NCBI GenBank assembly: GCA_963819385.1
Contig: CAWFVV010000001.1
Coordinates: forward strand, 248,001 to 312,000
Direction of reading: 5' to 3'
Length of the DNA stretch: 64,000 nucleotides
From: JAVDCA01 sp963819385
Lineage (GTDB): Bacteria > Pseudomonadota > Alphaproteobacteria > Rhizobiales > Xanthobacteraceae
The position numbers and the translations under genes were made by a program. This document shows positions 50,912 to 59,154 of this stretch, piece after piece (within the stretch, counting starts at the first letter, position 1; every line of letters starts with the position of its first letter). Below the pieces are notes generated by a model. It was given only the letters and a program-made list of their open reading frames with translations. It had not been told where the DNA came from and searched no databases.

Positions 50912-51892
50912 TCAGGGCAGGGTGACGACCACGTTGCCGGGCGTCCTGCCCTGCTCGATCGCCTCATGCGCCCGCACGATCTCGCCGAGCGGCAGGGTGA
51001 GCGCCACGTTGTGGATCAGGCGCTTTTTCTCCATCAGCTCCGTGATGGCGCCGACCGCGGCCGCGCGCTCGGCGGCGGTGAGCTCGTAGACGAAGATCCA
51101 TTTGATCGCATTGGCGTTGACCAGCAGGAACTGCGCCGGCACGGCTGCGTCCGGCGCGCCCGTTCCGTACACCACGACCTGGCTGCGCGGGTGCAGCACG
51201 CCCGGATAGAGCTTCGCGTTGGCGGCGAGGTCCATCTCGATCACGGCGTCGACGCCGGCCTTGTCGGTCAGATCCATGACCGCCGCGCCGACGTCCTCGC
51301 GCTTGTAGTCGATCACGTGATCGGCGCCGGCGGCGCGCGCGAGCTTTGCCTTTTCTTCCGAGCTGACCGTGGTAACGACCACGGCGCCGCGCGCCTTGGC
51401 GAACTGGATCGCATAGTGGCCGACGCCGCCGGCGCCGCCCGTGATCAGCACCGTCGAGGCGCTGTCGACCTCGGCGGTCGCGACCGCGTGATAGGCGGTC
51501 ATCGCCGGGATGCCGAGGCAGGCGCCTTCCGCAAAGCCGATGTGGTCGGGCAGGCGCACCGCCAGCGCTTCCGGCAGCACCACGTATTCGGCCGCGGTGC
51601 CGAAGGCGCGCTTCCACTGCGCGTTCCAGGTCCACACCCGCTCGCCGAGCCGCGCCGGCGCGACGCCGCTGCCCACCTTGTCGATGGTGCCGGCCCCGTC
51701 GCTGTGGGGAACGACGCGCGCAAACGCCATCTTGCGGGTGCGCCCTTCGCGCGATTTCACGTCCGAGGGATTGACGCCGGAGGTCGCAAGCCTGACGCGT
51801 ACCTCGCCGGGACCGGGCTCGGGCGTCGCGATGTCGCCGAGTCGCAGCACCGCGGCGGCGGACCCGTTGGCTTCGTAATAGGCGGCGCGCAT
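50912..51892 (-). CDS. NADPH:quinone reductase-type MDR oxidoreductase
   Basis: A 326-residue zinc-free medium-chain dehydrogenase (QOR/zeta-crystallin group). The GroES-like part has GPGEVRVRLATSGVNPSDVKSREG; the Rossmann part has ITGGAGGVGHYAIQFAKARGA, the AxxGxxG variant typical of QOR, and VVVTTVSSEEKAKLARAAGADHVIDY. It reduces quinones or enones with NADPH. ATG 51892 has CAGGAG upstream. Standalone gene. Confidence 0.9.
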   Translation of the reverse strand: MRAAYYEANGSAAAVLRLGDIATPEPGPGEVRVRLATSGVNPSDVKSREGRTRKMAFARVVPHSDGAGTIDKVGSGVAPARLGERVWTWNAQWKRAFGTAAEYVVLPEALAVRLPDHIGFAEGACLGIPAMTAYHAVATAEVDSASTVLITGGAGGVGHYAIQFAKARGAVVVTTVSSEEKAKLARAAGADHVIDYKREDVGAAVMDLTDKAGVDAVIEMDLAANAKLYPGVLHPRSQVVVYGTGAPDAAVPAQFLLVNANAIKWIFVYELTAAERAAAVGAITELMEKKRLIHNVALTLPLGEIVRAHEAIEQGRTPGNVVVTLP

Positions 51893-52096
51893 GGGGAACT
51901 CCTGACATATATCTATCGAGGCGAAGCCTGCCCGGAGCCGACAATGCTCCGATCCAGAATGGATCGTGCTCCAGCGGGGGGCAGCCGGCGACCGGTCAGG
52001 CCCACCGCCCACAAGCCATAATATAGCGGGCGGGCCCCCTCGCGGATGCCGCATTCCTGATGTTATACTGGGCAAATCAGATGGGGGCGACCGTCG

Positions 52097-52312
52097 ATGA
52101 AGTGGCTGGCCATAGCATTGGTCGTATTTGTCGCTGCGCTCGCGGCTTTTCCCGTGACGGTCGGCGCCGTCGGCGCGTTGATCGGCTATCACGCCGAGAG
52201 CGCGCAGTCGATCAACTACATTTCGCGCGGGATCCATGAGATGACCGCGGGCCGGCACCGGGCCTCGTTTCGGCGCAAGCTCGATCGGCTGACGATGCAG
52301 CAGCATTTTTGA
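52097..52312 (+). CDS. Small membrane/secreted protein, unknown
   Basis: A 71-residue protein with one N-terminal hydrophobic segment (WLAIALVVFVAALAAFPVTVGAVGALIGY) and a basic C-terminal tail (RHRASFRRKLDRL). No cleavage site is clear, so it may be membrane-anchored with the tail in the periplasm or cytoplasm. Function unknown. Confidence 0.55.
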   Translation: MKWLAIALVVFVAALAAFPVTVGAVGALIGYHAESAQSINYISRGIHEMTAGRHRASFRRKLDRLTMQQHF

Positions 52313-52466
52313 CGGCGCGCCTGACCGTTTGCGGCGTGGAACATAGCGCTGAACCCACGATTTGAAACTGACATGAGCGGCTTGTCATCGCGCACCCGGC
52401 GCACGGAACCGTGCGCGCGCGCTTTGTGTTTCCCCACGATAGGCTGGACAACGCAAGGAGGCAGCG

Positions 52467-52713
52467 ATGAGTTTTCGCGTCTACAGCGGCCCGCACGGGG
52501 CGCCGGCGCCGACGCGCGCTCGAGCGGGAGCGCATGCTGTTCAAGGAATTCTCCTCCCTCGACGAGGCGATGAGCTGGGCCGGCCACGTCGGCGACCGCG
52601 GACTGACCGCATTGCTCATCGAGGGCGATGACGGGACCCGAATGGTCAAGCAGGAGATCGTGGCGGCGTTGCGCCACCACGAGACCGAAGGGCGCCATCA
52701 ACGGCATCATTAA
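52467..52713 (+). pseudogene. Small conserved protein gene, frameshifted
   Basis: ATG 52467 (AAGGAGG upstream) starts MSFRVYSGPHGAPAP. After a GC-repetitive stretch (52500-52518) the frame becomes Arg-rich nonsense. In the +1 frame a coherent acidic domain appears: LERERMLFKEFSSLDEAMSWAGHVGDRGL, TALLIEGDDGTRMVKQEIVAAL and HHETEG, ending at TAA 52711-52713. The two parts together look like a ~80-residue family of Bradyrhizobium-type genomes. One extra base explains the break. Confidence 0.65.
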
Positions 52714-52751
52714 AGACGCCAGGCAGGACGGCAAAACGGCGCGCCCCGCCT

Positions 52752-52776
52752 GATGGCGCCCTGCTGCGGCGCCATC
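52752..52776. terminator. Hairpin after the frameshifted small gene
   Basis: GATGGCGCC-CTGCTGC-GGCGCCATC, a perfect 9-bp stem, followed by a second GC-rich inverted repeat (GTGGCGGC...GCCGCCAC). No T-run. Between convergent genes. Confidence 0.45.
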
Positions 52777-52834
52777 CATCCGGCGACGTGGCGGCAGCGG
52801 CCGCCGCGCCGCCACCCCGCGAATGCGCGGCTTT

Positions 52835-53014
52835 TTACTTCGTCAGCCTATTCCACTGATTGCGGATGCCATCGATCATGTTGTGCGTCACGGTGCCGAA
52901 CTGATCCCAGTTCACCAGAGGTTTGTCGGTCGGTAGCGCAACGGCCGTATCGTGGACGTAAGCGGCACCGATCGTCACCACGATGCCGAGAAGGAATGCA
53001 ATGAAGCTACGCAT
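52835..53014 (-). CDS. Small exported/membrane protein, unknown
   Basis: A 59-residue protein: hydrophobic N-terminus MRSFIAFLLGIVVTIGAAYVHDTA and a hydrophilic C-terminal part with Trp and Asn (PLVNWDQFGTVTHNMIDGIRNQWNRL). GGAG lies 8 bp upstream of ATG 53014. Short proteins with this C-terminal pattern are found in Rhizobiales genomes; the role is unknown. Confidence 0.6.
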   Translation of the reverse strand: MRSFIAFLLGIVVTIGAAYVHDTAVALPTDKPLVNWDQFGTVTHNMIDGIRNQWNRLTK

Positions 53015-53087
53015 ATGCTCGTCTCCCACGCGAAATGTGACTATGAGGTTGGTGCGAATTACGGCAACTTCACGATATTCTATCACT

Positions 53088-53125
53088 AGAGCACGTTTCG
53101 TTCCGATGGAATCGGAACGTGCTCT
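53088..53125. repeat. Palindromic repeat, family E
   Basis: AGAGCACGTTTCGTTCCGAT-G-GAATCGGAACGTGCTCT: long arms with one small bulge. Lies beside a family D copy upstream of the SDR gene. Confidence 0.75.
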
Positions 53126-53139
53126 AAATTCACGCATTG

Positions 53140-53188
53140 GCGCATATCCTATCCGGCGAACCGGTATCCACTTCGCCGGGATATGCGC
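53140..53188. repeat. Palindromic repeat, family D copy 5
   Basis: GCGCATATCCTATCCGGCGA, ACCGGTATCCACTTCGCC, GGGATATGCGC. Inverted orientation relative to the others (core reads AAGTGGATACCGG on the minus strand). Confidence 0.8.
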
Positions 53189-53208
53189 TGACGAACGGGA
53201 GGAAGGCG

Positions 53209-53907
53209 ATGGCTGGGACGGGTTTCCGCAAGGCATTGATCGTCGGCGCGGGTGCCGGATTGAGCGCCGCGCTGGCGCGCGCGTTCGCGAAGGAGGGGCT
53301 GGCGATCGCGCTTGCGGCGCGCAGCCCCGGGGATCTGGCCGCCCTCGCGGCCGAGACCAACGCCCAGGTCTTTGCCTGCGACGCCGCGCGCCGCGCCGAC
53401 GTCGAGAAGCTGTTCGCCGATCTCGACGCCCAAGGTGCACCCGACGTCGTGGCCTATAACGCGAGCTATCGCACGCGCGGCCCGTTCGTCGACCTCGACG
53501 CCGACGAGGTCGAGAAATCGCTGCGCGTCTCCGCGCTCGCCGGCTTCTATGTCGCGCAGGCGGCGGTGCGGCGGATGCTGCCGGCCGGGAAGGGCGCGAT
53601 CTTCTTCACGGGCGCATCGGCGAGCGTCAAGGGCTATGCCCAGTCGGCACCGTTCGCGATGGGCAAGTTCGCGCTGCGTGGTCTCGCGCAGAGCATGGCG
53701 CGTGAGCTCGCGCCGCAGGGCATCCACGTCGCCCACGTGGTGGTCGACGGCGGCATCCGCTCGGAGCGGCGCGCCGAAGCGGCGGACAAGCCCGACAGCA
53801 TGCTCGACCCCGCGGCGATCGCGGAGAGCTACGTGCATCTGCTGCGCCAGCCGAAAAGCGCGTGGAGCTGGGAGATCGAGGTGCGGCCGTGGGTGGAGCG
53901 CTTCTGA
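53209..53907 (+). CDS. SDR-family oxidoreductase, catalytic Tyr replaced
   Basis: A 232-residue short-chain dehydrogenase-like protein. The nucleotide motif is ALIVGAGAGLSAALARAFAKEG, and FTGASASVKGYAQSAPFAMGKFALRGL covers the active site: the usual YxxxK reads FAMGK, so the catalytic tyrosine is phenylalanine. Such SDRs occur in Rhizobiales and may be reductases of altered mechanism or binding proteins. GGGAGGA precedes ATG 53209; the frame upstream runs through two repeats and is not coding. Confidence 0.85.
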   Translation: MAGTGFRKALIVGAGAGLSAALARAFAKEGLAIALAARSPGDLAALAAETNAQVFACDAARRADVEKLFADLDAQGAPDVVAYNASYRTRGPFVDLDADEVEKSLRVSALAGFYVAQAAVRRMLPAGKGAIFFTGASASVKGYAQSAPFAMGKFALRGLAQSMARELAPQGIHVAHVVVDGGIRSERRAEAADKPDSMLDPAAIAESYVHLLRQPKSAWSWEIEVRPWVERF

Positions 53908-53998
53908 CGGCGGTCGGGCAATCCGATCTTGCCGCGCCGAGGTTCGGCCGCTATAAGCCCGCCGCACCGTAACGGCATTTTCCAAGGGGCGATACGCG

Positions 53999-54421
53999 AT
54001 GGCGATCGAGCGTACCTTTTCGATCATCAAACCTGACGCGACCGAGCGTAATCTCACGGGCGCGATCAATGCCATGATCGAGCAGGCGGGCCTGCGCATC
54101 GTGGCGCAGAAGCGCGTGTGCATCACGCGCGAGCAGGCGCAGACCTTCTACGCGGTGCACCGCGAGCGGCCGTTCTTCGGCGAGCTCGTCGATTTCATGA
54201 TCTCGGGTCCCGTGGTCGTGCAGGTGCTCGAAGGCGAGAACGCGATCGCCAAGCACCGTGAGGTGATGGGCGCGACCGATCCCGCCAAGGCGGCGGCCGG
54301 CACCATCCGCAAGGTACACGCGAAATCGATCGGCGAGAACTCCGTGCACGGCTCCGATGCGGCCGACACGGCCGCCAAGGAGATCGCGCAGTTCTTCTCC
54401 GGCAACGAGATCGTCGGCTGA
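53999..54421 (+). CDS. ndk: Nucleoside diphosphate kinase
   Basis: A 140-residue housekeeping enzyme transferring the gamma-phosphate between nucleoside triphosphates and diphosphates through a phospho-histidine. TFSIIKPDATERNLTG opens the fold, and SVHGSDA holds the active-site His (near residue 117). Length and segments are those of the normal tetrameric/hexameric family. Confidence 0.96.
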   Translation: MAIERTFSIIKPDATERNLTGAINAMIEQAGLRIVAQKRVCITREQAQTFYAVHRERPFFGELVDFMISGPVVVQVLEGENAIAKHREVMGATDPAKAAAGTIRKVHAKSIGENSVHGSDAADTAAKEIAQFFSGNEIVG

Positions 54422-54536
54422 GCCGTCGCGCCGCGGCGGGCGGTTGCGCCGGCGCGTAACGCGTCATCCTATGCGTAGTCCTGTATAGTGCTCGGGGAGG
54501 GGCCGGCGGACGCGCGGCCGGGCTCGGGAGAACGCG

Positions 54537-55352
54537 TTGGGCGCCATCAACCTCTCGGCGGATCTGTCCTCACCGGAGTTCTGGTGGGACGTCTTCTGGA
54601 TTTTCGTCGTCAATGGCCTCCTGTCCGGCGACAACGCGGTGCTGATTGCGCTCGCTTGCCGCGGGCTGCCGCGCCGCGAGCGCATCTGGGGCATGGTGAT
54701 CGGCGCCGGCGTCGCGTCGCTCCTGCTGATTGCCTTCACGGCGGTCATATCCTCGCTCATGCAGTTGCCTTACCTGCGTTTCGTGAGCGGCATCATCCTG
54801 TTCTGGGTCGCGATCAAGCTCGCGGGTCCCGCCGCGCACGATGAGGAGGGCACGCCCGAGGCCGCCAAGGACCTGTGGCGCGCCGTGCGCCTCGTCGTCG
54901 TCGCCGACATCGTGATGAGCCTCGACAATGTCGTCGCCGTTGCCGCCATCTCCAACGGCCAATACGTCCTGCTCGGGCTCGGCCTCATCATCAGCATCCC
55001 GATCGTGATCGGCGGCAGCGCGCTGGTGCTGGCGCTGCTCGAGCGGTTTCCGATGGTGGTGTGGGTCGGCGCCGCGATCCTTGGATGGGTGGCGGGCGGG
55101 CTGCTCGCGACCGATCCGATCTTCCAGGGTCATCTGCATTCGGTTGCGCAGGTCGATATCGCGGTCGATTCGCAGGTCTTCGGCTGGGCGGGCCTTCACA
55201 AGGTCCAGTTCGGGCTCGATCTTTTCAAGGTTGCGCTGGGGCTTATCGGGGCTATCGTGGTGGTCGTGGGGGCCTTGATCTGGCGTGCCACGAGCCCGGC
55301 GGCCGCCGACGCGACGGCCGGGGCGAGCGAGGAGCATCAGCCCGCGGAATGA
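54537..55352 (+). CDS. TerC/YjbE-family membrane protein
   Basis: A 271-residue inner-membrane protein with about seven helices. The paired signatures NGLLSGDNAVLIALACRGLP and VADIVMSLDNVVAVAAISNG carry the acidic/Asn residues characteristic of TerC/YjbE (Mn efflux or metal-loading at the membrane). TTG 54537 with GGGAG upstream is the start. Its stop overlaps the ATG of the molybdopterin enzyme gene by 4 bp, an uncommon coupling. Confidence 0.88.
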   Translation: MGAINLSADLSSPEFWWDVFWIFVVNGLLSGDNAVLIALACRGLPRRERIWGMVIGAGVASLLLIAFTAVISSLMQLPYLRFVSGIILFWVAIKLAGPAAHDEEGTPEAAKDLWRAVRLVVVADIVMSLDNVVAVAAISNGQYVLLGLGLIISIPIVIGGSALVLALLERFPMVVWVGAAILGWVAGGLLATDPIFQGHLHSVAQVDIAVDSQVFGWAGLHKVQFGLDLFKVALGLIGAIVVVVGALIWRATSPAAADATAGASEEHQPAE

Positions 55353-57460
55353 ACCAGACCGTTCGCTCCACGCCACGCGCAACGCGGATCGGCGCATCCG
55401 CCTGCCCACACGATTGCCCCTCGACCTGCGCGCTGGAGGTCGAACTTCTCGACGAGCGCACCATCGGCCGCGTGCGCGGCGCGCCCGACAACAGCTATAC
55501 GGCGGGTGTCGTCTGCGCCAAGGTCGCCCGCTACGCCGAGCGCGTGCATCATCCGGATCGGCTGCTGCGGCCGTTGCGGCGCACGGGCCCGAAGGGCTCG
55601 GGCGAGTTCGCGCCGATCTCCTGGGACGACGCGCTCGACCTCGTCGCCGAGAAGCTGCTGCGCGCCGAGGAGCGCGACGGCGCGCAGGCGGTCTGGCCCT
55701 ATTACTATGCGGGCACCATGGGCCTCGTGATGCGCGACGGCATCCACCGCCTGCGCCATGTGAAGCGCTATTCGGGCTTCCATTCGACCATCTGCGTCAA
55801 CCCGGCCTATGTCGGCTTTGCGGCCGGCACCGGCAGGATCGCGGGGCCCGATCCGCGCGAGATGGCGCGCTCCGACCTCGTGGTGATCTGGGGCACCAAT
55901 GCGGTCAACACCCAGGTCAACGTGATGACGCACGCGATCCGCGCCCGCAAGGAGCGCGGCGCCAAGATCGTCGCGGTCGACGTCTACATGAACGAGACCA
56001 TGCGGCAGGCCGATCTCGCGGTGCTGCTGCGCCCCGGTACTGACGGCGCCTTCGCGTGCGCCGTGATGCATTGCCTGTTTCGCGACGGCAAGGCGGACTG
56101 GGCTTTTCTCGATCGCTTCAGCGACGCGCCACGCGAGCTCGAAGCGCATGTGCGATCGCGCTCGCCGCAATGGGCGGCCGCGATCACGGGCTGCGACGTC
56201 GGAACCATCGAGGAATTCGCCCGTCTCGCCGGCACCACGAAGCGCGCCTATTTCCGCCTCGGCTACGGCTTTGCGCGCTCGCGCAACGGCGCCGCCCAGA
56301 TGCATGCGGCGAGCTGCATCCCGACCGTGACGGGCGCCTGGCAATACGAAGGCGGCGGCGCGTTCCACAACAACGCCGACATCTATCACTGGAACAAGAC
56401 GATGATCGAAGGGCTCGATGCGCGCGATCCGACGGTGCGCATGCTCGATCAGTCGCGCATCGGCCCGATCCTATGCGGCGAGGCGGCGGCGCTGGAGAAC
56501 GGCCCGCCCGTCACGGCGCTGTTCATCCAGAACACCAACCCGGTGTCGGTCGCGCCCGACCAGACCAAGGTCAAGCGCGGCTTTGCGCGCGAGGACCTGT
56601 TCGTGTGCGTGCACGAGCAGTTCATGACCGAGACCGCGCAGGTCGCCGACGTGGTGCTGCCCGCGACCATGTTCCTCGAGCACGACGACGTCTATCAGGC
56701 GGGCGGCAACCAGCACATTTTGCTCGGGCCAAAGCTGATCGAGCCGCCCGGCGAGTGCCGCTCCAACCACGAGGTGATCGCCGGCCTCGCGCAACGCCTC
56801 GGCGCGCAGCATCCGGGCTTCACGATGAGCCCGCGCGAGCTGATCGACTGGACCTTGCAGAAATCCGGCTGGGGATCGATCGGCGAACTCGAGGCGAAGC
56901 GCTGGATCGACTGCCAGCCGGATTTCGACACTGCGCACTACGTGCGTGGCTTCAACTGGCCGGACGGGAAATTCCGCTTCAAGCCGGATTGGCCCAACGT
57001 GCCGTTCCGCAGCCCGCGCCGCGCTGGCCCCTACGATCGCATGCCGGCGCTGCCGGACCATTGGACCGCGATCGAGGAGGCGGATGCGGCGCATCCGTTC
57101 CGGCTCGCCACCTCGCCGTCGCGCAATTTCCTCAACTCCACGTTCACGGAGACCGCGTCGTCACTGACACGCGAGCGCGGCCGCCCCGAGGTGATGATCC
57201 ATCCCGACGACGCGGCCGCGTCCGGCATCCGCGACGGCGACGAGGTCGTGCTCGGCAACACGCGCGGCGAGGTGCGGCTGCATGCGCGGCTGTTCGACGG
57301 CGTGCGGCGTGGCGTGCTGATCGCGGAGTTGATCTGGCCGAACCGCTATTATCCGGACGGCCGCGGTATCAACACGCTGACCGGCGCCGACGCGATCGCG
57401 CCCTACGGCGGCGCCGCGTTCCACGACAACAAGGTCTGGATACGACCTTACGCCACGTAG
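55349..57460 (+). CDS. Molybdopterin-containing oxidoreductase
   Basis: A 703-residue DMSO-reductase-family protein. The N-terminal motif CPHDCPSTC (Cys19, 23, 27) plus VVCAK supplies a 4Fe-4S cluster. Mo-bisMGD segments follow: WGTNAVNTQVNVMTHAIRARK, VDVYMNETMRQADLAVLLRPGTDGAF, FIQNTNPVSVAPDQ and the C-terminal dinucleotide-binding NSTFTETASSL...GDEVVLGNTRGEV. No Tat signal, so cytosolic. Substrate unknown; relatives are annotated formate dehydrogenase-like. The TAG stop is part of the adjoining REP hairpin. Confidence 0.9.
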   Translation: MNQTVRSTPRATRIGASACPHDCPSTCALEVELLDERTIGRVRGAPDNSYTAGVVCAKVARYAERVHHPDRLLRPLRRTGPKGSGEFAPISWDDALDLVAEKLLRAEERDGAQAVWPYYYAGTMGLVMRDGIHRLRHVKRYSGFHSTICVNPAYVGFAAGTGRIAGPDPREMARSDLVVIWGTNAVNTQVNVMTHAIRARKERGAKIVAVDVYMNETMRQADLAVLLRPGTDGAFACAVMHCLFRDGKADWAFLDRFSDAPRELEAHVRSRSPQWAAAITGCDVGTIEEFARLAGTTKRAYFRLGYGFARSRNGAAQMHAASCIPTVTGAWQYEGGGAFHNNADIYHWNKTMIEGLDARDPTVRMLDQSRIGPILCGEAAALENGPPVTALFIQNTNPVSVAPDQTKVKRGFAREDLFVCVHEQFMTETAQVADVVLPATMFLEHDDVYQAGGNQHILLGPKLIEPPGECRSNHEVIAGLAQRLGAQHPGFTMSPRELIDWTLQKSGWGSIGELEAKRWIDCQPDFDTAHYVRGFNWPDGKFRFKPDWPNVPFRSPRRAGPYDRMPALPDHWTAIEEADAAHPFRLATSPSRNFLNSTFTETASSLTRERGRPEVMIHPDDAAASGIRDGDEVVLGNTRGEVRLHARLFDGVRRGVLIAELIWPNRYYPDGRGINTLTGADAIAPYGGAAFHDNKVWIRPYAT

Positions 57461-57576
57461 GATGGGTTGAGCCCTCGGGTCTTGCCTTCGGCAAGCCCAA
57501 GGACAGGCTCCGCGAAACCCATCATCTATGCGCCAGCCGTCGAGCGATGGGTTTCGCTGCGCTCAACCCATCCCAC
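57457..57576. repeat. REP hairpin, family B copy 2, with inserted module
   Basis: GTAGGATGGGTTGAG ... CGCTCAACCCATCCCAC inverted repeat. Its left arm holds the CCCTCGGGTCTTGCC...CTCCGCGA module also seen in family A copy 4. The first TAG is the stop of the molybdopterin enzyme gene. Confidence 0.85.
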
Positions 57577-57583
57577 CTTCGCG

Positions 57584-58690
57584 CTACCAGCGGAATTCCA
57601 ATCCGAGCGTGCCGCCGTGCGACGTGGAGCCCTCGCGGAACCTGCCGTCATAGGTCGCGAAGAGGCGCGTCATCGCCGACAGCCGGATCGACGCGGTTGC
57701 GCCTGTATCCACGCCATATTTCGACTCGGTCACCCCGAGCACCGTCGCGGGCGTCACGCCGCCGCCGACGGCGCTGACCGTCAGCGCCGGCACATGCTGC
57801 ACCAGGTTGTCCACCGCCTTGGCGTAGCCCGAGAGGTCGAACACGGTCGCGTTGGTGACCCAGGTGTTGCCGATCTCGAGACCCGCCAAGATGCGGCCAC
57901 GCTCGATCTGCGCCGACGGCACCGAGACGGCGTCGGTGCCGCCGGACTCCGTGTAGGCGTCGGTGTGGGTCTGCGTCCAATCGGCGTCGAGTTTCGGGAC
58001 GACGCGGGCCGAGCCGAACGGGATGAGGTAACTGGCTTCGCCGGTCACGCCCCACACATTCGCGCCGTAGGAGGCGGTCGCGGGCCCTGATGGTGTGGAC
58101 CGGTTCGAGTCGACGTTGCCGAATCCCGCGATGCCGGCCGCCGAGAAGGTCCACTGGCCCCACTGGTAGGCGCCGTTGACGCCGACCTGGGTGAGGTCGA
58201 GGCTCGCGTGCTGCGGTAGACCGGTGATATCGATCCCGCTGTGGCTCTGGTCGATCGAGAGGCCGAGTGTCGCCTCGGGCGTCACGTTCAACGAGAGGCC
58301 CGCGTTGCCCCCATAGGTGCGCCGCGTGTCGCCCGGGTAGGTGTTCTGCGCGCCCGTCTGCGCCGAGATGCCGTAGAGCTGCGTCCAGGCGGTCCAGCGC
58401 GGTTGGTCGGCGGGCGCCGGTGCGCCGCCACCGCCCGGATTGGCGCCCGTGCCGAACAGGCTGCTGTATGCGGACGACCCGCCCTTATCGTCGAGGAATT
58501 GCAGGTAGCGCGAGCCCAGTTGGTACAGCGCATAGCCCGACCCGACGCCGATTGCCCCGGATGTGGTCGGGACCGATGGCGTCGGAGGCGGAGGAGGCGG
58601 CGGTCCTCGCTGCGCGAACACCGGGTGCGCGCCGAAGAGAAGCATGAATGCCGCGATCGCCAAGGCACGCCGCGCCAAAGCGGTCGACAT
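57584..58690 (-). CDS. Autotransporter-type outer-membrane beta-barrel protein
   Basis: A 368-residue protein: signal ALARRALAIAAFMLLFGAHPVFA, a short poly-proline stretch after RG, a small N-terminal segment, then an autotransporter beta-domain of amphipathic strands (YGGNAGLSLNVTPEATLGLSIDQ, GVTGEASYLIPFGSARVVPKLDADW) ending in the terminal LEFRW, the C-terminal aromatic recognised by the BAM complex. There is almost no passenger, so it is probably an adhesin-free barrel or a porin-like protein. ATG 58690; no clear Shine-Dalgarno. Confidence 0.82.
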   Translation of the reverse strand: MSTALARRALAIAAFMLLFGAHPVFAQRGPPPPPPPTPSVPTTSGAIGVGSGYALYQLGSRYLQFLDDKGGSSAYSSLFGTGANPGGGGAPAPADQPRWTAWTQLYGISAQTGAQNTYPGDTRRTYGGNAGLSLNVTPEATLGLSIDQSHSGIDITGLPQHASLDLTQVGVNGAYQWGQWTFSAAGIAGFGNVDSNRSTPSGPATASYGANVWGVTGEASYLIPFGSARVVPKLDADWTQTHTDAYTESGGTDAVSVPSAQIERGRILAGLEIGNTWVTNATVFDLSGYAKAVDNLVQHVPALTVSAVGGGVTPATVLGVTESKYGVDTGATASIRLSAMTRLFATYDGRFREGSTSHGGTLGLEFRW

Positions 58691-59154
58691 AAAGCGGGTA
58701 GGCGATTTTGGGCGCACGTCGGCGGCGGCCCGTGAGGCGCACTTATTCTGCACGATTAAAACCTCGTCATCCCCGGCGCGACACCGAAATATGCGAAGCC
58801 GCCATCCATCGACAAAGCACTGCGCCGAGTCCGAGATTCTTTCGTTTTTCCGCGTCGGGTCAATGCTTAGGTGTTGCCGAGATCGCGACAATTCGCTGGA
58901 TGTGCTGATTGCGCAACACGCCGCTTTCGTGTCTCGGAATGGCACTCGCAGGGCCGAGCCTTGCTTCGGCCGCATTTCTCGTATCTCTTCAACGCACAAT
59001 CGGATTTTGGCCATTCCGGCCCGCTGTGCGTCCATGTCGATTTTAAAGCTGGCGCTCTCGTATCGGACTTCCTCCAAAAGCCGGGTTGTCGCGCGGATTG
59101 CAGCGAGTGCATTTGCGCGTTCACAAGACGTTCTGACTGACTAGGAGACAGACG
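58691..59154 (+). other. Intergenic, leader of the cold-shock gene
   Basis: About 460 bp between divergent genes. No gene is supported; open frames here have no family features. The 3' part just before the cspA-like gene could form a long 5' leader, as in cold-shock mRNAs; TAGGAGACAGACG carries its ribosome-binding site. Confidence 0.4.

Noticed and set aside
57584..59077. 497-codon minus-strand frame as one protein
   Set aside because: The first ~130 codons upstream of ATG 58690 have no family features and no signal peptide; the gene starts at the signal.
58871..59140. 89-codon Cys-rich frame before the cold-shock gene
   Set aside because: No Shine-Dalgarno, no recognisable domain, and composition like a 5' leader; cysteines alone are not evidence.
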